A stretch of 64,000 nucleotides of DNA from Doris montereyensis (GCA_037039925.1 JAXRKP010000021.1:190946-254945); one strand, 5' to 3'; counted from the first letter of the stretch, positions 34,976-47,679 are shown. Made by a program: numbers and translations. The notes: a model not told the origin generated them from the sequence alone.

Positions 34976-37900
34976 GTAGGATGATGATATCATATCAAAC
35001 TCAATTTTTATCTCTTACTTTGAGTATTTGATTAGTCTCTCTTCAATCTAGAAAATCTGTACTATAGTGGTCTAGTCTAGTGCCTCTCAAATTGTCTGAT
35101 GTGGCGGACCGGTATTTGTCTTTGTCAATGTGCATAGGACTCGGTAGTAATTTTTAAATAATCTGGCCAGATTCTCCATCTCCACCTGCCGGCAGACGGT
35201 GACTTGTGTTCTATGGTCAGTGTCACCGATTCTCTAAGCAGTACTGGTCTAGTTTAATATAAATATGTCAATGCGGCTAGAATCTATAATATCAGTGAGT
35301 ACAGCTGATCAGGGGAGGAGTTCCATAGTTTGACACATCCAAGGGACCTAAGTTACTCAGATTTTGTGGGCTGAAAAGAGATCTCACCTCTAAATGTAGA
35401 TCTAAGCCGATACAGACAACGAATACAAATTTAACCCACTTTCTTTTACGTTGTTAAACCGCAAAGTACCAAAAATAGTTTTTGAGAGGTTGGTTTCATG
35501 TGCAGCAGTATTTCGGGACTTTCAGTATTTCCGTGAATCTAACATCAATCTGACACCGTGAGGAGAGACTCAAGACAACAGACTATGTACTTGAACACAA
35601 GCTTCGGGATGCTTTTGGTCATTTCCATCAATCTGACATCATGTGAGACTCAAGACAACAGACTTTTTATTTGAACATGAGCAGTTCAAATGTAAAGAGA
35701 CGAACTGCTTCCAGTTGCTGCACTGTTCAGTGACAAGAGTTAGTCATCTCCCCCAATCTCACTCAGTGTGAGAATAGGATAACAGACATTTTATTTGAAC
35801 ATGAACATTTCAAATGTTACTGTGATACCAGATTGAAAAATTCTTGACTTTCATTTGCTCATATGACTGCATTTCTGAACATGAAACTGTAGAATTATCT
35901 AATATGCATAATAATTTGCATAATTGTGCAAAGATGCTGTATAATAACAGATTTTACCTTTCGGAAAATCTATCACAATCCCTGAAAGTGTGTGGATAGG
36001 ATGAAAAACATAAAAATTCAAGGAAAGAAAAAAATGACAAATAAATCTAATACAGTGGTGTCTGCATAAGAGCTCGGTCTTTGAGAGACAGAAACAGCGG
36101 GTTTTTAGGTGACCTCTGACATGCCTTAGTTTTGCTTCTTCATTCATTACTTAATCTTCGATCGTCTGAGGCACCAAGGCATGGTGGCCAGGACAGAACC
36201 AGGTGACTAAGGCGGGTGGTGAGCCTTTCTAGTGTCTCAGTTGGCGTCTGTGTGATGTGTCTATAACACTTACTGTTAGCTCTAGTGTCTGGACCAATGT
36301 AATAGACTCGCAACCAGCCTTTTTTTATGATTCATGTGCAACATATCACAGGTATTGGAAGTTGTTAAAGTTAAATTGAGTGTGGATTGCTGTTTTCATA
36401 ACTTTCACCTCACTATCAGTATCAAATGGGTTCTAAGACAGACCGGGCTGTTGCTAATAGGATCTTAAGACTTAAAGTGCTAGTGTTATGGAAAACTTTG
36501 TTGCATAGAAATAGCAGGTTCTTTTTATATGCCAACATCACCTTACTCATAATCCCCAGGATTGGGGTGTGATGTAGGGGGGAAAGTGTTCAGCCTCTTT
36601 CTTCTTGTCACATCATGCTCACTCTCTCCTTCCTTTTCGACTTGAATCACTGCCACACGCATGTCCATGATATAATTCCTTATCCCCTCCTCTTTTCTGT
36701 CTCTCTCATTCATTTTCTGGAAGTAAACATCTCTTTGCCAGTGTGTCCCTCTCTCTTTCTTCTCTCTATCGCACTTGTTCTTCTCTCCCTTGTTTCATGC
36801 TCTCTATGTCCTTACCTCCCCATTCCCTCTATCACTCAAGTTTGCTTCTTTGTTATGCCTCTTCACTTAGAATCTGGTTTCATCGAGATTTACTATCAAT
36901 ATGACATCCCTTAGATGTTTGAAGCTTTTTTTAAAGACAAAGGGATAAAGATGGATTTATAGCACAAATGCAGGCTCACCAACTGTACAGTATTTATCCC
37001 CCAGCAGGCTATTTCATTCAAAGTTCTTCTCTCCATGGATCATGATACAGTACATCAGCCTGTTTTAGGTGCTTCATCCTTACACTCTGACAAGATCTTT
37101 CTCTACTTAGAACTGATTCTCATATTCACACCTGTCAAGTGAGGAAAGCAGTGTAAATTAACTTTCCTGAGAGTACAGCGTTGTGAAATAACACCTAGGC
37201 CAGTCATGTGTTTTGACCCAGTGTTGTCATGATAACAAACACACAACACAATGGTTTCTTCACAACACCTCTATTTTAGGTCATCTTGAACCAAAGAAAG
37301 CATTTTGAAAGTCATCTCTTCAGACACTAACTATGTGTACATTTGTATTTATTTCAGGAATTCAAGTTGATGTATGGAATGATATTTTCCTTGAAGTCAT
37401 TTGTAGCAAGGCTGTCACCTTATGATATGTATCCTTTTTGTACGAATTTAGTTTTATGAGTAATGCTAGTTTAGAACTGTCCTTTTTTTTACTCTTTTGT
37501 TTTCTTTGCTTTTGATTTGCTTTTCAGTGGGCGGATAGGTTGAACTGTTTGTTTTCTTTTATTCTTTTACCCATCTTTCTCATCTTGCTATTTCCTGTCA
37601 ATTGTATGGTAAACAAAGTAAATTTGTATCAGTCATTTTGTTTCTTCCTCTGTTGTTTGGCCTGACTTATAAATGGCCCCATGATAGTGATGGCCACGGT
37701 TGTGTCTCAATAACTTTTGGAACTTTTCACATGACCGAGAGGCCCTGAAAGCATTTTATTTGTGCCCCAATAGCATTTGTGGCTTTTTACCAGGCCTTTC
37801 AAGAGGCCACCGGTTGTATGATAAATTTACACCCAGGGGATCAAGGGACGGCAAATGGTGCCAGCGTCTAACTCCATCCAACATATACACAGCTGAAGTT

Positions 37901-39126
37901 ACAACACCCATATTAGATATTATATTAATTTGCCTTTTTTTGTTAGTAAGATGTGAAAGATGAACACTCCCAAATGTAATTTGCCTACACTACTTACATG
38001 GACATGCATGATGTTAGTAAGATGTGAAAGATGAACACTCCCAAATGTAATTTGCCTACACTGCTTACATGGACATGCATGATGTTAGTAAGATGTCAAA
38101 GATGAACACTCCCATTGCATGATGTTTGACTGTCAGTATCGGGTTTTAATTAATTGTCCTTGACTGTGGAAACCAGGAAAGATGGCTTTCAGAACTTCAC
38201 CACAAGCAAATATAAACTTCACTTCTTTGAAACCCCAAGCGGCCTCAAATTCATTATGAACACAGATACTCAGTCAGGAAGCATGAAGGATGTCTTGCAG
38301 CAAATTTTCAGTTCAGTAAGTATTTTTTACTCATGACCCTGGATAAATTCAGTACTCTGTATTTTATTAAAGCCAAGGTTGTGAAGATTGTAATGTTCGA
38401 TTCTTTTTGTCTATAGATATATTTCTTTTTCTTTGTTTTGTCTTTTTTTAAAGGCATTTTTGTTACTTTTCCACTAGTCTGAATTATAAACATATTGTGC
38501 ACTGAGTTGTTGTTTTCAATCGGGTTTCACAAAGAAAAATGTTCAACCTGTCCTAGACCGCTACAGCCCATAGAAGTGGAGCGTATACGTATACCTATTT
38601 ATATAGCATTAGTATGAAGAAGAACCGGTGATAATAATCACATCCTGGACAGGTCTGTCATTGGTTTTTTTTTCCTAAGCTGGTGCTTGTACCCATTTGC
38701 TCGTAGGAAAATGCGTGTCAAGTATCTTCCCCAAAGAACACAATGTTGGACCTAGCCTTGCTGGGATTTGAACCTGGGACCCTATAATTCCAAGTCTGGC
38801 AGCCTAATCACTCGGCCACTGACGCCTTACTAAAGTAATTTATATTTATTATTTAGCTCAATTGTTTAGGTAAGCAGTTGATCATAGTCCTGTAACTTAT
38901 ATTCATTTCTTATCATTTTAATCAAGAAATGTGACGTTTGTTTGGATGGCATTGCATTGCATGAAATGGACATTTTCTTCTCTTACTTACAGATGTATGT
39001 GGAGTATGTAGTGAAGAACCCCTTGTGTGAGTTAGACCAGCCTATCGCCAGTGAACTATTCAAGAACAAGCTAGATGAATATGTGAGGGCGTTGCCCAAC
39101 TTTCAGGGGCAAAATCTGCCTCTTGA
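34877..39126 (+). CDS. TRAPPC1: Trafficking protein particle complex subunit 1 (TRAPPC1), four exons
   Basis: TRAPPC1 (yeast Bet5) is a small longin-fold core subunit of the TRAPP complexes, which tether ER-Golgi vesicles and act as exchange factors for Rab1. The exons are 34877-34975, 37358-37428, 38177-38315 and 38993-39126, all with GT-AG ends and matching phases. The product begins [20 protein letters not shown] and continues [40 protein letters not shown] and [20 protein letters not shown] to YVRALPNF. Close to the end one T seems to be missing; restoring the expected frame gives a short SGAKSAS tail and a stop at 39124-39126, in line with the vertebrate tail. Length is about 147 aa against 145 in human. 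This is the only gene in the window that looks complete. Confidence 0.95.
35540..35830. repeat. Degenerate tandem repeat, ~90-110-bp unit, three copies
   Basis: CAATCTGACA, GTGAGACTCAAGACAACAGAC, TTATTTGAACATGA and TTTCAAATGT recur three times in TRAPPC1 intron 1. Confidence 0.7.
36048..36075 (+). mobile_element. Possible single end of a TA-flanked DNA transposon
   Basis: TA followed by CAGTGGTGTCTGCATAAGAG resembles pogo/Tigger-type ends beginning CAGT. No partner end was found. Confidence 0.25.
37076..37160. repeat. Repeat shared with 63390-63475
   Basis: ACTCTGACAAGATCT, CTCT-CCTA, CATATTCACACCTG and CAAGTGA-GAAAG are shared in order with the second locus, where they extend a SINE-1-like tail. 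Confidence 0.5.
37358..37428 (+). CDS. TRAPPC1: TRAPPC1 exon 2
   Basis: Acceptor TATTTCAG, 71 bp, [20 protein letters not shown] then PYD, donor GTATCC at 37429. The last codon is split AT/G. Confidence 0.95.
37943..38115 (+). repeat. Tandem repeat, ~70-bp unit, about 2.4 copies
   Basis: GTTAGTAAGATGTGAAAGAT followed by GAACACTCCCAAATGTAATT and TACATGGACATGCATGAT, repeated just before TRAPPC1 exon 3. Copies are almost identical, so the duplication is recent. Confidence 0.9.
38177..38315 (+). CDS. TRAPPC1: TRAPPC1 exon 3
   Basis: Acceptor AAACCAG, 139 bp, [30 protein letters not shown] and VLQQIFSS; donor GTAAGT at 38316. Confidence 0.95.
38555..38826 (-). mobile_element. SINE-1, near complete
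   Basis: On the minus strand it starts GGCGTCAGTGGCCGAGTGAT (box A TGGCCGAGTGATTAGG) and has box B GGTTCAAATCC, then the family body and tail. It sits in TRAPPC1 intron 3, antisense to the gene. Confidence 0.88.
38993..39126 (+). CDS. TRAPPC1: TRAPPC1 exon 4 (last)
   Basis: Acceptor [43 protein letters not shown]. In the written frame the ORF then runs on to 39418 as an unrelated tail. A one-base T-run error near 39102 would instead end the protein at 39126. Confidence 0.9.
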
Positions 39127-40739
39127 TAGAATTTTTCGTCTCTTGCTACACGTGTCATTCTATCTACTATACATTGTACAAATATTATGCAGGTGTCAAT
39201 TGTTTCCAGTGTATCATTATCAAATTCATGTGTTTAGTCTTTATTGCTGCAATTTGACTGGGAGAGGCAGATGTATTGTAATACACTCAAACATCACTAC
39301 ACACTTAACTGTCATTCTCGCTACCGCCATCTCTTCAACTTTGTACGGATCAGACACAATAATACAAAAACAATGTAATAACTCATTATACCACCATACG
39401 CCAATAATTTGGCATTAACGTTCCTTAATAGCTATAGTAAAATACAATTTGTTCTAACTCCTGAGTGCATTACCCTCCATTCACTGAAGTATTGCAAGCC
39501 GGTAGAATCTAGTTTGGTTTGGTCAAGGATCACAGTCAAACATCCACAAAAATATTGATGCCCCAAGCGCATTTTACCACCTACTCTACAGTACTAGATT
39601 GGTCAAATATTGATTATCTGCCTTGTTGTAGACTTGCTAAGGGTTTTTTCATATTAACACCATTCCCTCTCTAAAATATAACACCAAGTCACCACTGGCA
39701 CAACAGCTGGCGGTATGACGAGGTTTAAGTGTACATGTTTTTGCTTACTTTTATTTGTGGCTTGCTATACTAGGGTTTGTCACCAGGAATTGTTTCTGCC
39801 TCTGGCACTTCATTGTGACGAGGAGGATCCAAGTGTGGTAGAAAGAGTGTCGAAAATGGTAGAAATAGACCCAATGCTTTCTTTCATTAAAATTAAGTCA
39901 TGTTTTGGGTAAAAAAGGAGATTTTTTAAAATCTCCGGGTGTTTTTTTTAATGCACTTAAACACAAATATGTATAATATACATTTTAATTTTAACTGGAT
40001 ATTCATCAAATTAGAGTAAGTGATTCGGCTGTGATTAGTGTGATGCAAACATTCTGCTATGAATTTTTGTTTTTGTCTTGTTTGTCCTGTGAAATAACCA
40101 ACAAAAAACACACCCATTATATTTATGTAATAATATAAGTCAACAACTGACAAGAAAAACCCCATTCAGTTAAGTTATTCCGATTACCGTTATTACATGC
40201 AGTGTGTGTGCAGTTGAATGTCTATGGATAAAACAGCTTCAAGAGTGAATGGTAATGGTAACTGATTTGTATTGAATGTTAAGTTGTTTTTGTTTTCTTA
40301 TACATCACTAGTCCTGGCTTTTGACATTGCATGGGCCATTTCATGGAAATGATCTTGAATTTCATTTTCCACTTATTGAATTGAAAGGAGTATTTTTTCT
40401 TTCTTCCCCTTTTTCATTATTATATGCTTATAATGCATATTTTATATTAAATAATTGTATTTTGCAATGTTCCCTTGTGTGAATTTCAGAAATAAATATT
40501 TGTCTAGCTAGATTTCAAACAAGTTTTTCTTTATTTCTTACCATGTACATGTATTACAAAATATTGAAGGAAAGAATAGATGACTACTACATGTTCATGT
40601 GCTAATTCAAAACATAATCTACGCTAACAAAATGGGAGCTCATATGAATTTTTCAGGACTGAACATCATCCATGTCTTCTACTACTAACTATCCAGCCTC
40701 CCAAGGCGAAACCACATCTCTGCTCTCTCTGTTTTGTGA
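39127..40739. other. Downstream of TRAPPC1, likely 3' UTR plus intergenic
   Basis: No gene recognised. An AATAAA at about 40491 is a possible but distant polyadenylation signal. The 65-codon ORF at 39715-39912 begins with a signal-peptide-like stretch but has no other support. Confidence 0.4.
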
Positions 40740-41800
40740 TCTGTACTCTCTTCCTCTTGCTCTCATCTGCACTCTGTCTGTGACTTGCTCTCTCTCTCTC
40801 TCTGACCTGCACTCTTTTCTCTCTGACCTGAACTCTCTCTATTTCTCTGACCTGCACTCTCTCCCTCTGTGACTTGCACTCTCTCTCTCCCTCTCTGTGA
40901 CTTGCAGTTTCTCTCTGTCTTTCACTTGCACTCTCTCTCTCTCTCTCTGATTTGCACTCTCTTTCTCTCTGACCTGCACTCTCTCTCTCTCTCTTTCTCT
41001 AACTTGCAGTGTCTCTCCTCTGACCTGCACTCTCTCTATCTCTCTGACCTGCACTCTCTCTCTCTCTCTCCCCTGACCTGCACTCTCTCTTTTTCCTTGA
41101 CTTGCACTCTCTTTTTTCCTTGACCTGCACTCTCTCTCTTTCCTTCACCTGCACTCTCTTTTTCCCTGACCCGCACTCTTTTTTCCCCCTAACCTGCACT
41201 CTCATTTTCCGTAACCTGCACTCTCTCTTTTTCCCTAACCTGCACTCTCTTTTCCCTAACCTGCACTATCTCTTTTTCCCTAACCTGCACTATCTCTTTT
41301 TCCCTAACCTGCACTATCTCTTTTTTCCCTAACCTGCACTCTCTCTTTTTCCCTAACCTGCACTCTCTTTTTCCCTAACCTGCACTATCTCTTTTTCCCT
41401 AACCTGCACCCGACTCTCTTTTTCCCTAACCTGCACTCTCTCTTTTTCCCTGACCTGCACTCTCTCTTTCCTGACCTGCACTCTCTTTTCCCTAACCTGA
41501 TCTTTTCTTTTCCTAACCTGCACTCTCTCTATTTCTCTGACCTGCACTCTCTCTATTTGTCTGACCTACACTCTCTATTTGTCTGACCTACACTCTCTTT
41601 TCCCTTCCTGCACTCTCAGTCTTTCCTCTGACTGGCACTCTCTCTATCTTTCTGACCTGCACTGCACTCTCTATTTCTCTTGCACTGTCTGTTCTCTGAC
41701 CTGCAGTCTCTATCTCTCTGACCTGCTTCTTCTATTTCATGCACTCAGTCTCTTTCTCTGACCTGCAATCTATCTATTTTCTGACCTGCACTCTCTTTAT
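40740..41800. repeat. Pyrimidine-rich minisatellite, core TCTGACCTGCACTCTC
   Basis: Irregular 18-30-bp units made of (CT)n or CTTTTTCCCT plus GACCTGCACT or AACCTGCACT. Sub-blocks with TTTTTCCCTAACCTGCACTC dominate 41200-41520. ORFs on both strands come from the repeat. Confidence 0.95.
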
Positions 41801-42900
41801 TAGTATTACACTGATCTCTCTTTATTAGTATTACTCTGATCTGCACTCTTTCTCTCTCTATTACTGTGATCTGCACTCTCTCTATTAGTATTACTCTGAT
41901 CTGCACTCTTTAGTAGTATTACTCTGATCTGCACTCTCTCTATTAGTATTACTCTGATCTGCACTCTCTCTATTAGTATTACTCTGATCTGCACTCTCTC
42001 TATTAGTATTACTCTGATCTGCACTCTCTCTAGTAGTATTACTCTGATCTGCACTCTCTCTATTAGTATTACTCTGATCTACTCTCTTATTAGTATTACT
42101 CTGATCTGCACTCTCTCTATTAGTATTACTCTGATCTGCACTCTCTCTATTAGTATTACTATGATCTGCACTCTCTCTATTAGTATTACTCTGATCTGCA
42201 CTCTCTCTTTAGTAGTATTATCTGATCTGCACTCTCTATTAGTATTACTCTGATCTGCACTCTCTTTATTAGTATTACTCTGATCTGCACTCTCTCTATT
42301 AGTATTACTCTGATCTGCACTCTCTCTATTAGTATTACTCTGATCTGCACTCTCTTTATTAGTATTACTCTATTCCTGATCTGCACTATCTCTATTAGTA
42401 TTGCTTGATCTGCACTCTCTCTATTAGTATTACTCTGATCTGCACTCTCTTATTAGTATTACTCTGATCTGCACTCTCTCTATTACTAGTATTAGTATTA
42501 ATTTGATCTGCACTCTCTATTATTAGTATTAATCTGATCTATCTCTATTAGTATTACTCTGACTCTCTCTACTATTAGTATTAATCTGATTTGCACTCTC
42601 TCTACTATTAGTATTACTGATCTGCACCTCTCTATTAGTATTACTCTGATCTGCACTCTCTCTATTAGTATTACTACTATTACTATGATTTGCACTCTCT
42701 ATTAGTATTACTATGATCTGCATTTCTCTCTCTATTAGTATTACTATGATATACTCTCTCTATTAGTATTACTCTGATCACACTCTCTCTATTAGTATTA
42801 CTCTGATCTGCACTCTTCCTATTAGTATTACTATGATCTGCACTCTATTAGTATTACTCTGATATGTACTCTCTCTATTAGTATATTACACACTTACACT
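41800..42900. repeat. Minisatellite, 28-bp unit derived from the preceding array
   Basis: The unit is TCTCTATTAGTATTACTCTG plus ATCTGCAC, about 35-40 copies. It keeps TCTGATCTGCACTCTC of the neighbouring array and adds TATTAGTATTAC, so it looks like a later expansion. Confidence 0.95.
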
Positions 42901-43179
42901 GACCTGCACTCACTTTATCTCTCTGACCTGCACTTTTCTCTACTCTTATCTCTCAGACCTGCACTCACACACACACTCTTTCTGGACTGCCCAAGGCACA
43001 GAAAAAACACAGTACAGTGGATAAAATCATTAACCAAAGAGTGCTCTTTTAATTTTATTGTCAATATTTACAACAGTATAAAATCATCTTTTCCCAATTT
43101 TAATATAGGGGATAGCTACTACAAATGACTAGCAGCATATCTGAAACCATGGCAATAGGCTTCCGATACGTTCAGAGTA

Positions 43180-43376
43180 CAATAGTCGCTGGATAAACGC
43201 ACACCCTTCGGGGGCAGGAAAAAGGTGCTTTTGTTTAATTTATGCATAGCATCATACCACATCATACCATGTGTTTATGGGAACACTTTTATTACACGAG
43301 TCAACATTCGGTCAGCAGATGTAGGTGTGTGTTTAACTCAGTTTAAGCAGAGTGTGTTGTTATTCAGCGACTACTG
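43180..43376. mobile_element. 197-bp MITE with TA target duplication
   Basis: Ends are CAATAGTCGCTGGATAA and, reversed, CAGTAGTCGCTGAATAA, each flanked by TA (43178-43179 and 43377-43378). The size, TA duplication and CAGT-like end point to a non-autonomous pogo/Tc1-type element. No coding content. Confidence 0.8.
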
Positions 43377-43423
43377 TAGTATAGGTATAAGAAGTAACAC
43401 AAAACCCATAGAAAGAAGTAAAG

Positions 43424-43684
43424 TTTTTTCAAGGTCATTATCATGGCCCATAGAGTCTGAGCTAGAAGTGGAACAAGTGATAATTGTTGCCTCCTGGACA
43501 GGACGCTAGTTTGTCATTGGTTTTCACTCCCAAGCTGTTGCTGATATCAATTTGCACCTGGACCGAGTGGGGACAATGCGTATCAAGGGTCTTTCCCAAG
43601 AAACACAACATTGAATCTAGCACTGCTAGGATTCGAGATTCGAACCCTAACGATCCCAAGTCCGGCAGCCTAACCACTTGGCCA
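43424..43684 (-). mobile_element. SINE-1, near complete
   Basis: Reverse-complement body and a tRNA-like head with box A TGGCCAAGTGGTTAGG and box B GGTTCGAATC. It begins about 48 bp after the MITE. Confidence 0.88.
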
Positions 43685-45728
43685 GACTAGTATAATAGTT
43701 TAGTACGTGTTGCAGTCATGTATGCGTTACAATGGTCCCTTTTGTGATGATGGTAAGAAAAATGCGAACCGACAAAAATGAGGTTCTCTATGTTTTGAAT
43801 AAACTACCGAGGCTTTCTTTTACTTGTTTTCATTCAATCAGGAAGAAGAGTAATTCTTGTGGTGTTACTAAATTATATACCTGTACATAAGACTAAGAGT
43901 AATTTACATTAAATACATGTACAAAAAGTAAGTTTGTTCCAGTAGCCTTATTTATTTTCACGTTACTGTTAAGAGAAAAACGAAAATAACTACCGTATAT
44001 ATAAATATAAATGTAATAAAATGCATAAACTCATAGACTACCACTGTTGGACGGGTGTGAGCAGGTGCAATTTACGGTATAATACAATTGTCGCACACGT
44101 GCAATCATAACGTTGCCGGGCCATAACTATAGGAAGATCGCATGTACGTGATTGCAGTTTGACGATCTTCTAGGCTTATTATTCTACCGAACGAGCTCTC
44201 CAGCGAACAGTTGATTTTTAAAGATTTTTTTACTGCTGGCAGTGCAAGCCTTCGCGTAACCCGCTTTCTTTGCAAATTTACAAACCAACTCCTACCATTA
44301 GTACTACAAGTCAGAAACAGCATAGACTGCACTGTTTTTGATCAGTTTACCGATTCATTGTTTTCATCTGTTTATTGATGGAAGTAGTGTATTGTGTGAA
44401 TGGTGTCTCCACCTCAAAAAAGATTTTTTAGCATCTCAATTTCACCCTTTTCACTCATCCCCACTCAGACAAATTAATGACACATAGCCGATTTTTATTG
44501 GTGCCAATATAAGGTTTGATCTCTTATGAACCGTGTTCACAAAAGTGAAGAGAAAATAATAACAAATAAAAAAGTTATGAATTTTTTAAACCACTACTTT
44601 TTTTGGGTACCCACGCCATAATCTTGTGCCGGACCTTGGGTAGTCAATGTGTTAAACACTGAATGTTATTGTGAGAGCGGGGGTGAAATTTGCCCCCCCC
44701 CCAAAAAAAAAAAACCCCACAACAAAACTCTGTGTTTAGACAAGTTTAGTGTTTGGTCAAGTGTTGGGTACTGACAGTACAAGTATAACTGTACCATAAA
44801 ACTGGTACAGGCAATGTGCAATGCAAAGGTTGTAGTCTGATGATCACAACAGATTTTTGTGACAGTAATAATAATCGTTAATACATCTACAGGCATAAGA
44901 GATCCTAAGAGGCCATGGTGCATAACAATAATATAAGAAGTATGACGTAATAAATTATACATATTATATACTAATTATACACACAGCATAAATGATAAAT
45001 GCTGAAGTGAAACAACTTCAGAGGAGAGAGTACATTTTACTTTTACGCTTAATCTATTTGGTCATTATAATTATAGATTGATGAACTGCACAAAAAATAG
45101 AAGTGAGAAAAGCCACAATCTCCATATCTTCGTTATTTCTTGATCGATTTTGTTGAAATAAAGTTTGTTCTTCATGTTTTGGCAAGGTCTGTTTGAAAAT
45201 TGTATTGTTTTCTTTGTCTAGACAAAACAAAAAAAATCAGTTTGTGGTACCAAAAAATTACCCTTTGCTGAAATATCACTTCTTGCTTGTGTTGTTAATG
45301 TTATTGTTAATGTTATATCCTGACAGTAGTGACAGTGAAAGCAAGTGGGACGCTTTGAGATATATATATATATATATACCACATCGCTATCTGTATATTC
45401 CTGTCATCTCCCACTTACTTAAAGTTTAAAGAAAAATAACGGCTAGTCCCATACTGAAGAGTTGAGTGTAGATTAGCAAAAAAGAGAAGAAAAAAGAGAA
45501 AGGGCCTTCAAAACTCCTGGCATCTTGACTCTACAAAGGAAACCCAGATTTTTTTAAAAACAGCCCAAAAAAAACAGAAAGAAAATGAAATGTTAAAAAT
45601 TCTGTACACACATGCATTAGCAAATTATTGATAAACACATCATACTTATTAATAGCTATAATTACTATAGTGACAGTGGCAGAGGGCAATAAAATTGTAA
45701 CTGCCGTTCACATGCTCTGTAATTGTAA
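43685..45728. other. No gene recognised
   Basis: AT-rich; short (TA)n at 45360-45377; a C/A homopolymer run at 44690-44720. ORFs here show no recognisable domain. Confidence 0.4.
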
Positions 45729-45730
45729 TA

Positions 45731-46345
45731 CAGTAGTGACCGCCTAAATGCCCGGTGCTTGGGAAGCAGAGAAAACAGGCATTTTGGCGAAACAGGCATT
45801 ACGGCGAAAGTAGACCAGGGCAACAATTTGGGAGGAGTGGTGGGGGGGGGGAAATCACCAAGGGCCAGTATGGTGCAGAAATTCAACATTTACGGAAAAA
45901 TTTAATGCGAGAAATAGGGACACCTGGAAACCATTTAGCTATTTAGCACCGAGGTGGTAGGTTGACCATCACTCGCCATGAAGACCCGAAGGCACAATGG
46001 ATACAGCCAATGCAAGACAGGGGAGCAATAAAACTGTTCACACCTTATCCCTCGAACGCGATGCGTCATTTTTTTATTACATTACAATGGATAGGTAAGG
46101 AAGGGTGGTTACAGTGCATAACACATTTGATGGACATAAGACATACTAGTGATATGATTACATGTATGATAAAAGAAAGAATTTTTAATCAATTACAGAC
46201 GTATTTTATGAAAATGATCCCATCAATTGCCATTGAGACCGGGCAATTAGGCGAAATTGTTGGTTTTGAACGGGCATTTAGAGGGGAAATTTATATATAA
46301 AAAATTTGGTTTCACTGATTTTACGGGCATTTAGGCAAAACGGGC
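45731..46345 (+). mobile_element. Possible decayed DNA transposon
   Basis: Left end after TA reads CAGTAGTGACCGCCTAAATG CCCGG. Near 46324-46337 the inverted word GGGCATTTAGGC appears. GGCATTTTGGCGAAACAGGC and similar words recur inside both ends. The 112-codon ORF between them (45962-46300) is not recognisable as a transposase. Confidence 0.4.
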
Positions 46346-46790
46346 ATTATGGCGGCAGGGATTATTGTTAAGTATGGCAGAAAAGTTCTACAACTACAAC
46401 AATGGGACAAAGCATTTTACACTCGCAACTTAATTGAAATTCACAATCAATTTCTTGAAAAGCCACTTCACCATTTGGCGGAAGGGGTAGTAATACCTAT
46501 ACCTTCTGCTACCCTTCAGTCGCAACGCTGATGAGTGATACTGACACTATCGAAATGGGATTTTCCTCTGATCTGAGAAAAAATCCATTGAATGAAAATG
46601 CAACACAACACAGTAGATAGAATGAAAGGTGAGTTATTCTTTTAAACATCGACATGAACTAAAATTAGTCTTGTCACTTTCTGATCTGTGAATTGAATTT
46701 AAATTTTATTTTTAAAAAGGCGACAATTCCTTGGCCAAGGCAACAAGGTGGAATGTTAGACCTTGAGTGGAGTGAGTTGCATAGCTCTTT

Positions 46791-47250
46791 GAGTATCACT
46801 CGCTGATCTATTGGTTCTTCCAAGCTAAGTTGGTCTATGCCAGATGCTGATATTAATATTATGGTTGTGGGCGTTTCCTCACAATTTTTGTTTCGTAGAC
46901 TAATAAATAGAATAGCTAAATCAGTATACAGTGCTAAAACCCAAAGTCTAAGACCAAAAGGCAGACCCCAGAGAAAGTGAGAAGAAGATATGTCAGAGGC
47001 ATTAAAGCAAAGAAATGTAACTTTGATGGAAGGAAACAGAAAATGCCAGGACCGGACAGCCTGGAGAAAGATCATTTTGGGTATCTAAACCCATACACCG
47101 GACGGAAGGTAAAATGGGAACTGATAAGGAAAGAAAGACTAATAATACTATGGCTAAAATTGTGAGGAATCGCCCACAACCGACACATCGGTGTTTGGAA
47201 TAGAACAACCTGGTGGAAGCACCGATAGATCGGCGATTCCCACTCAATGC
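46791..47250. repeat. Diverged inverted repeat (~90-bp arms) around a LINE 3' fragment
   Basis: Left arm (46791-46889) ends GTGGGCGTTTCCTCACAATT. Right arm (47157-47250) starts ATTGTGAGGAATCGCCCACA. Further inside, GATC-ATTGGTTCTTCCA pairs with TGGAAGCACCGATAGATC. Confidence 0.65.
46898..47147 (+). mobile_element. LINE-A-type 3' fragment
   Basis: Begins AATAGAATAGCTAAATCAGT and ends AACTGATAAGGAAAGAAAGA, equal to the last 250 bp of the LINE family. It lies precisely between the inverted arms. Confidence 0.8.
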
Positions 47251-47679
47251 TTAGCTGAGTTCTGTATGTCTTTGAAATGTATCACTCTTGTGGGGGATAG
47301 AGTTAATCTGGCACGGAGTAATAACTTTTTGGCACGCAAAGAGTTCAATTTGCTGAGCCAAACCACCTTGACACCAAACTACTAACTTGTAATAACTAAG
47401 GCGCTCAAAAATATACATTCAAGTTAATATTATAATGAACACACAATGATTGTCTACAGAAGACATCACCATTTTTCATGACATTTTTGCGTGAAGAACA
47501 AAAAAGACGATACAATTGAAACATTACCTAGGAAAACTATTACGATACTAAGAGTTAGACTAGTTGGGTAAAATTGTTCACATTTGACTTTTTCCAAGAA
47601 TTCAACTCAACCGACATATGGACTAGAACATAGTGTCAAGTGACCTATGGCTTTATGAATTTAGGTTGAGTATTCGGTT

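Noticed and set aside
39715..39912. 65-residue ORF with a hydrophobic N-terminus like a signal peptide
   Set aside because: No similarity, no splice evidence and a position in the probable TRAPPC1 3' region; the hydrophobic start can arise by chance.
45962..46300. 112-residue ORF as a possible transposase
   Set aside because: No DDE or helix-turn-helix motif was recognisable, so it was not called coding.
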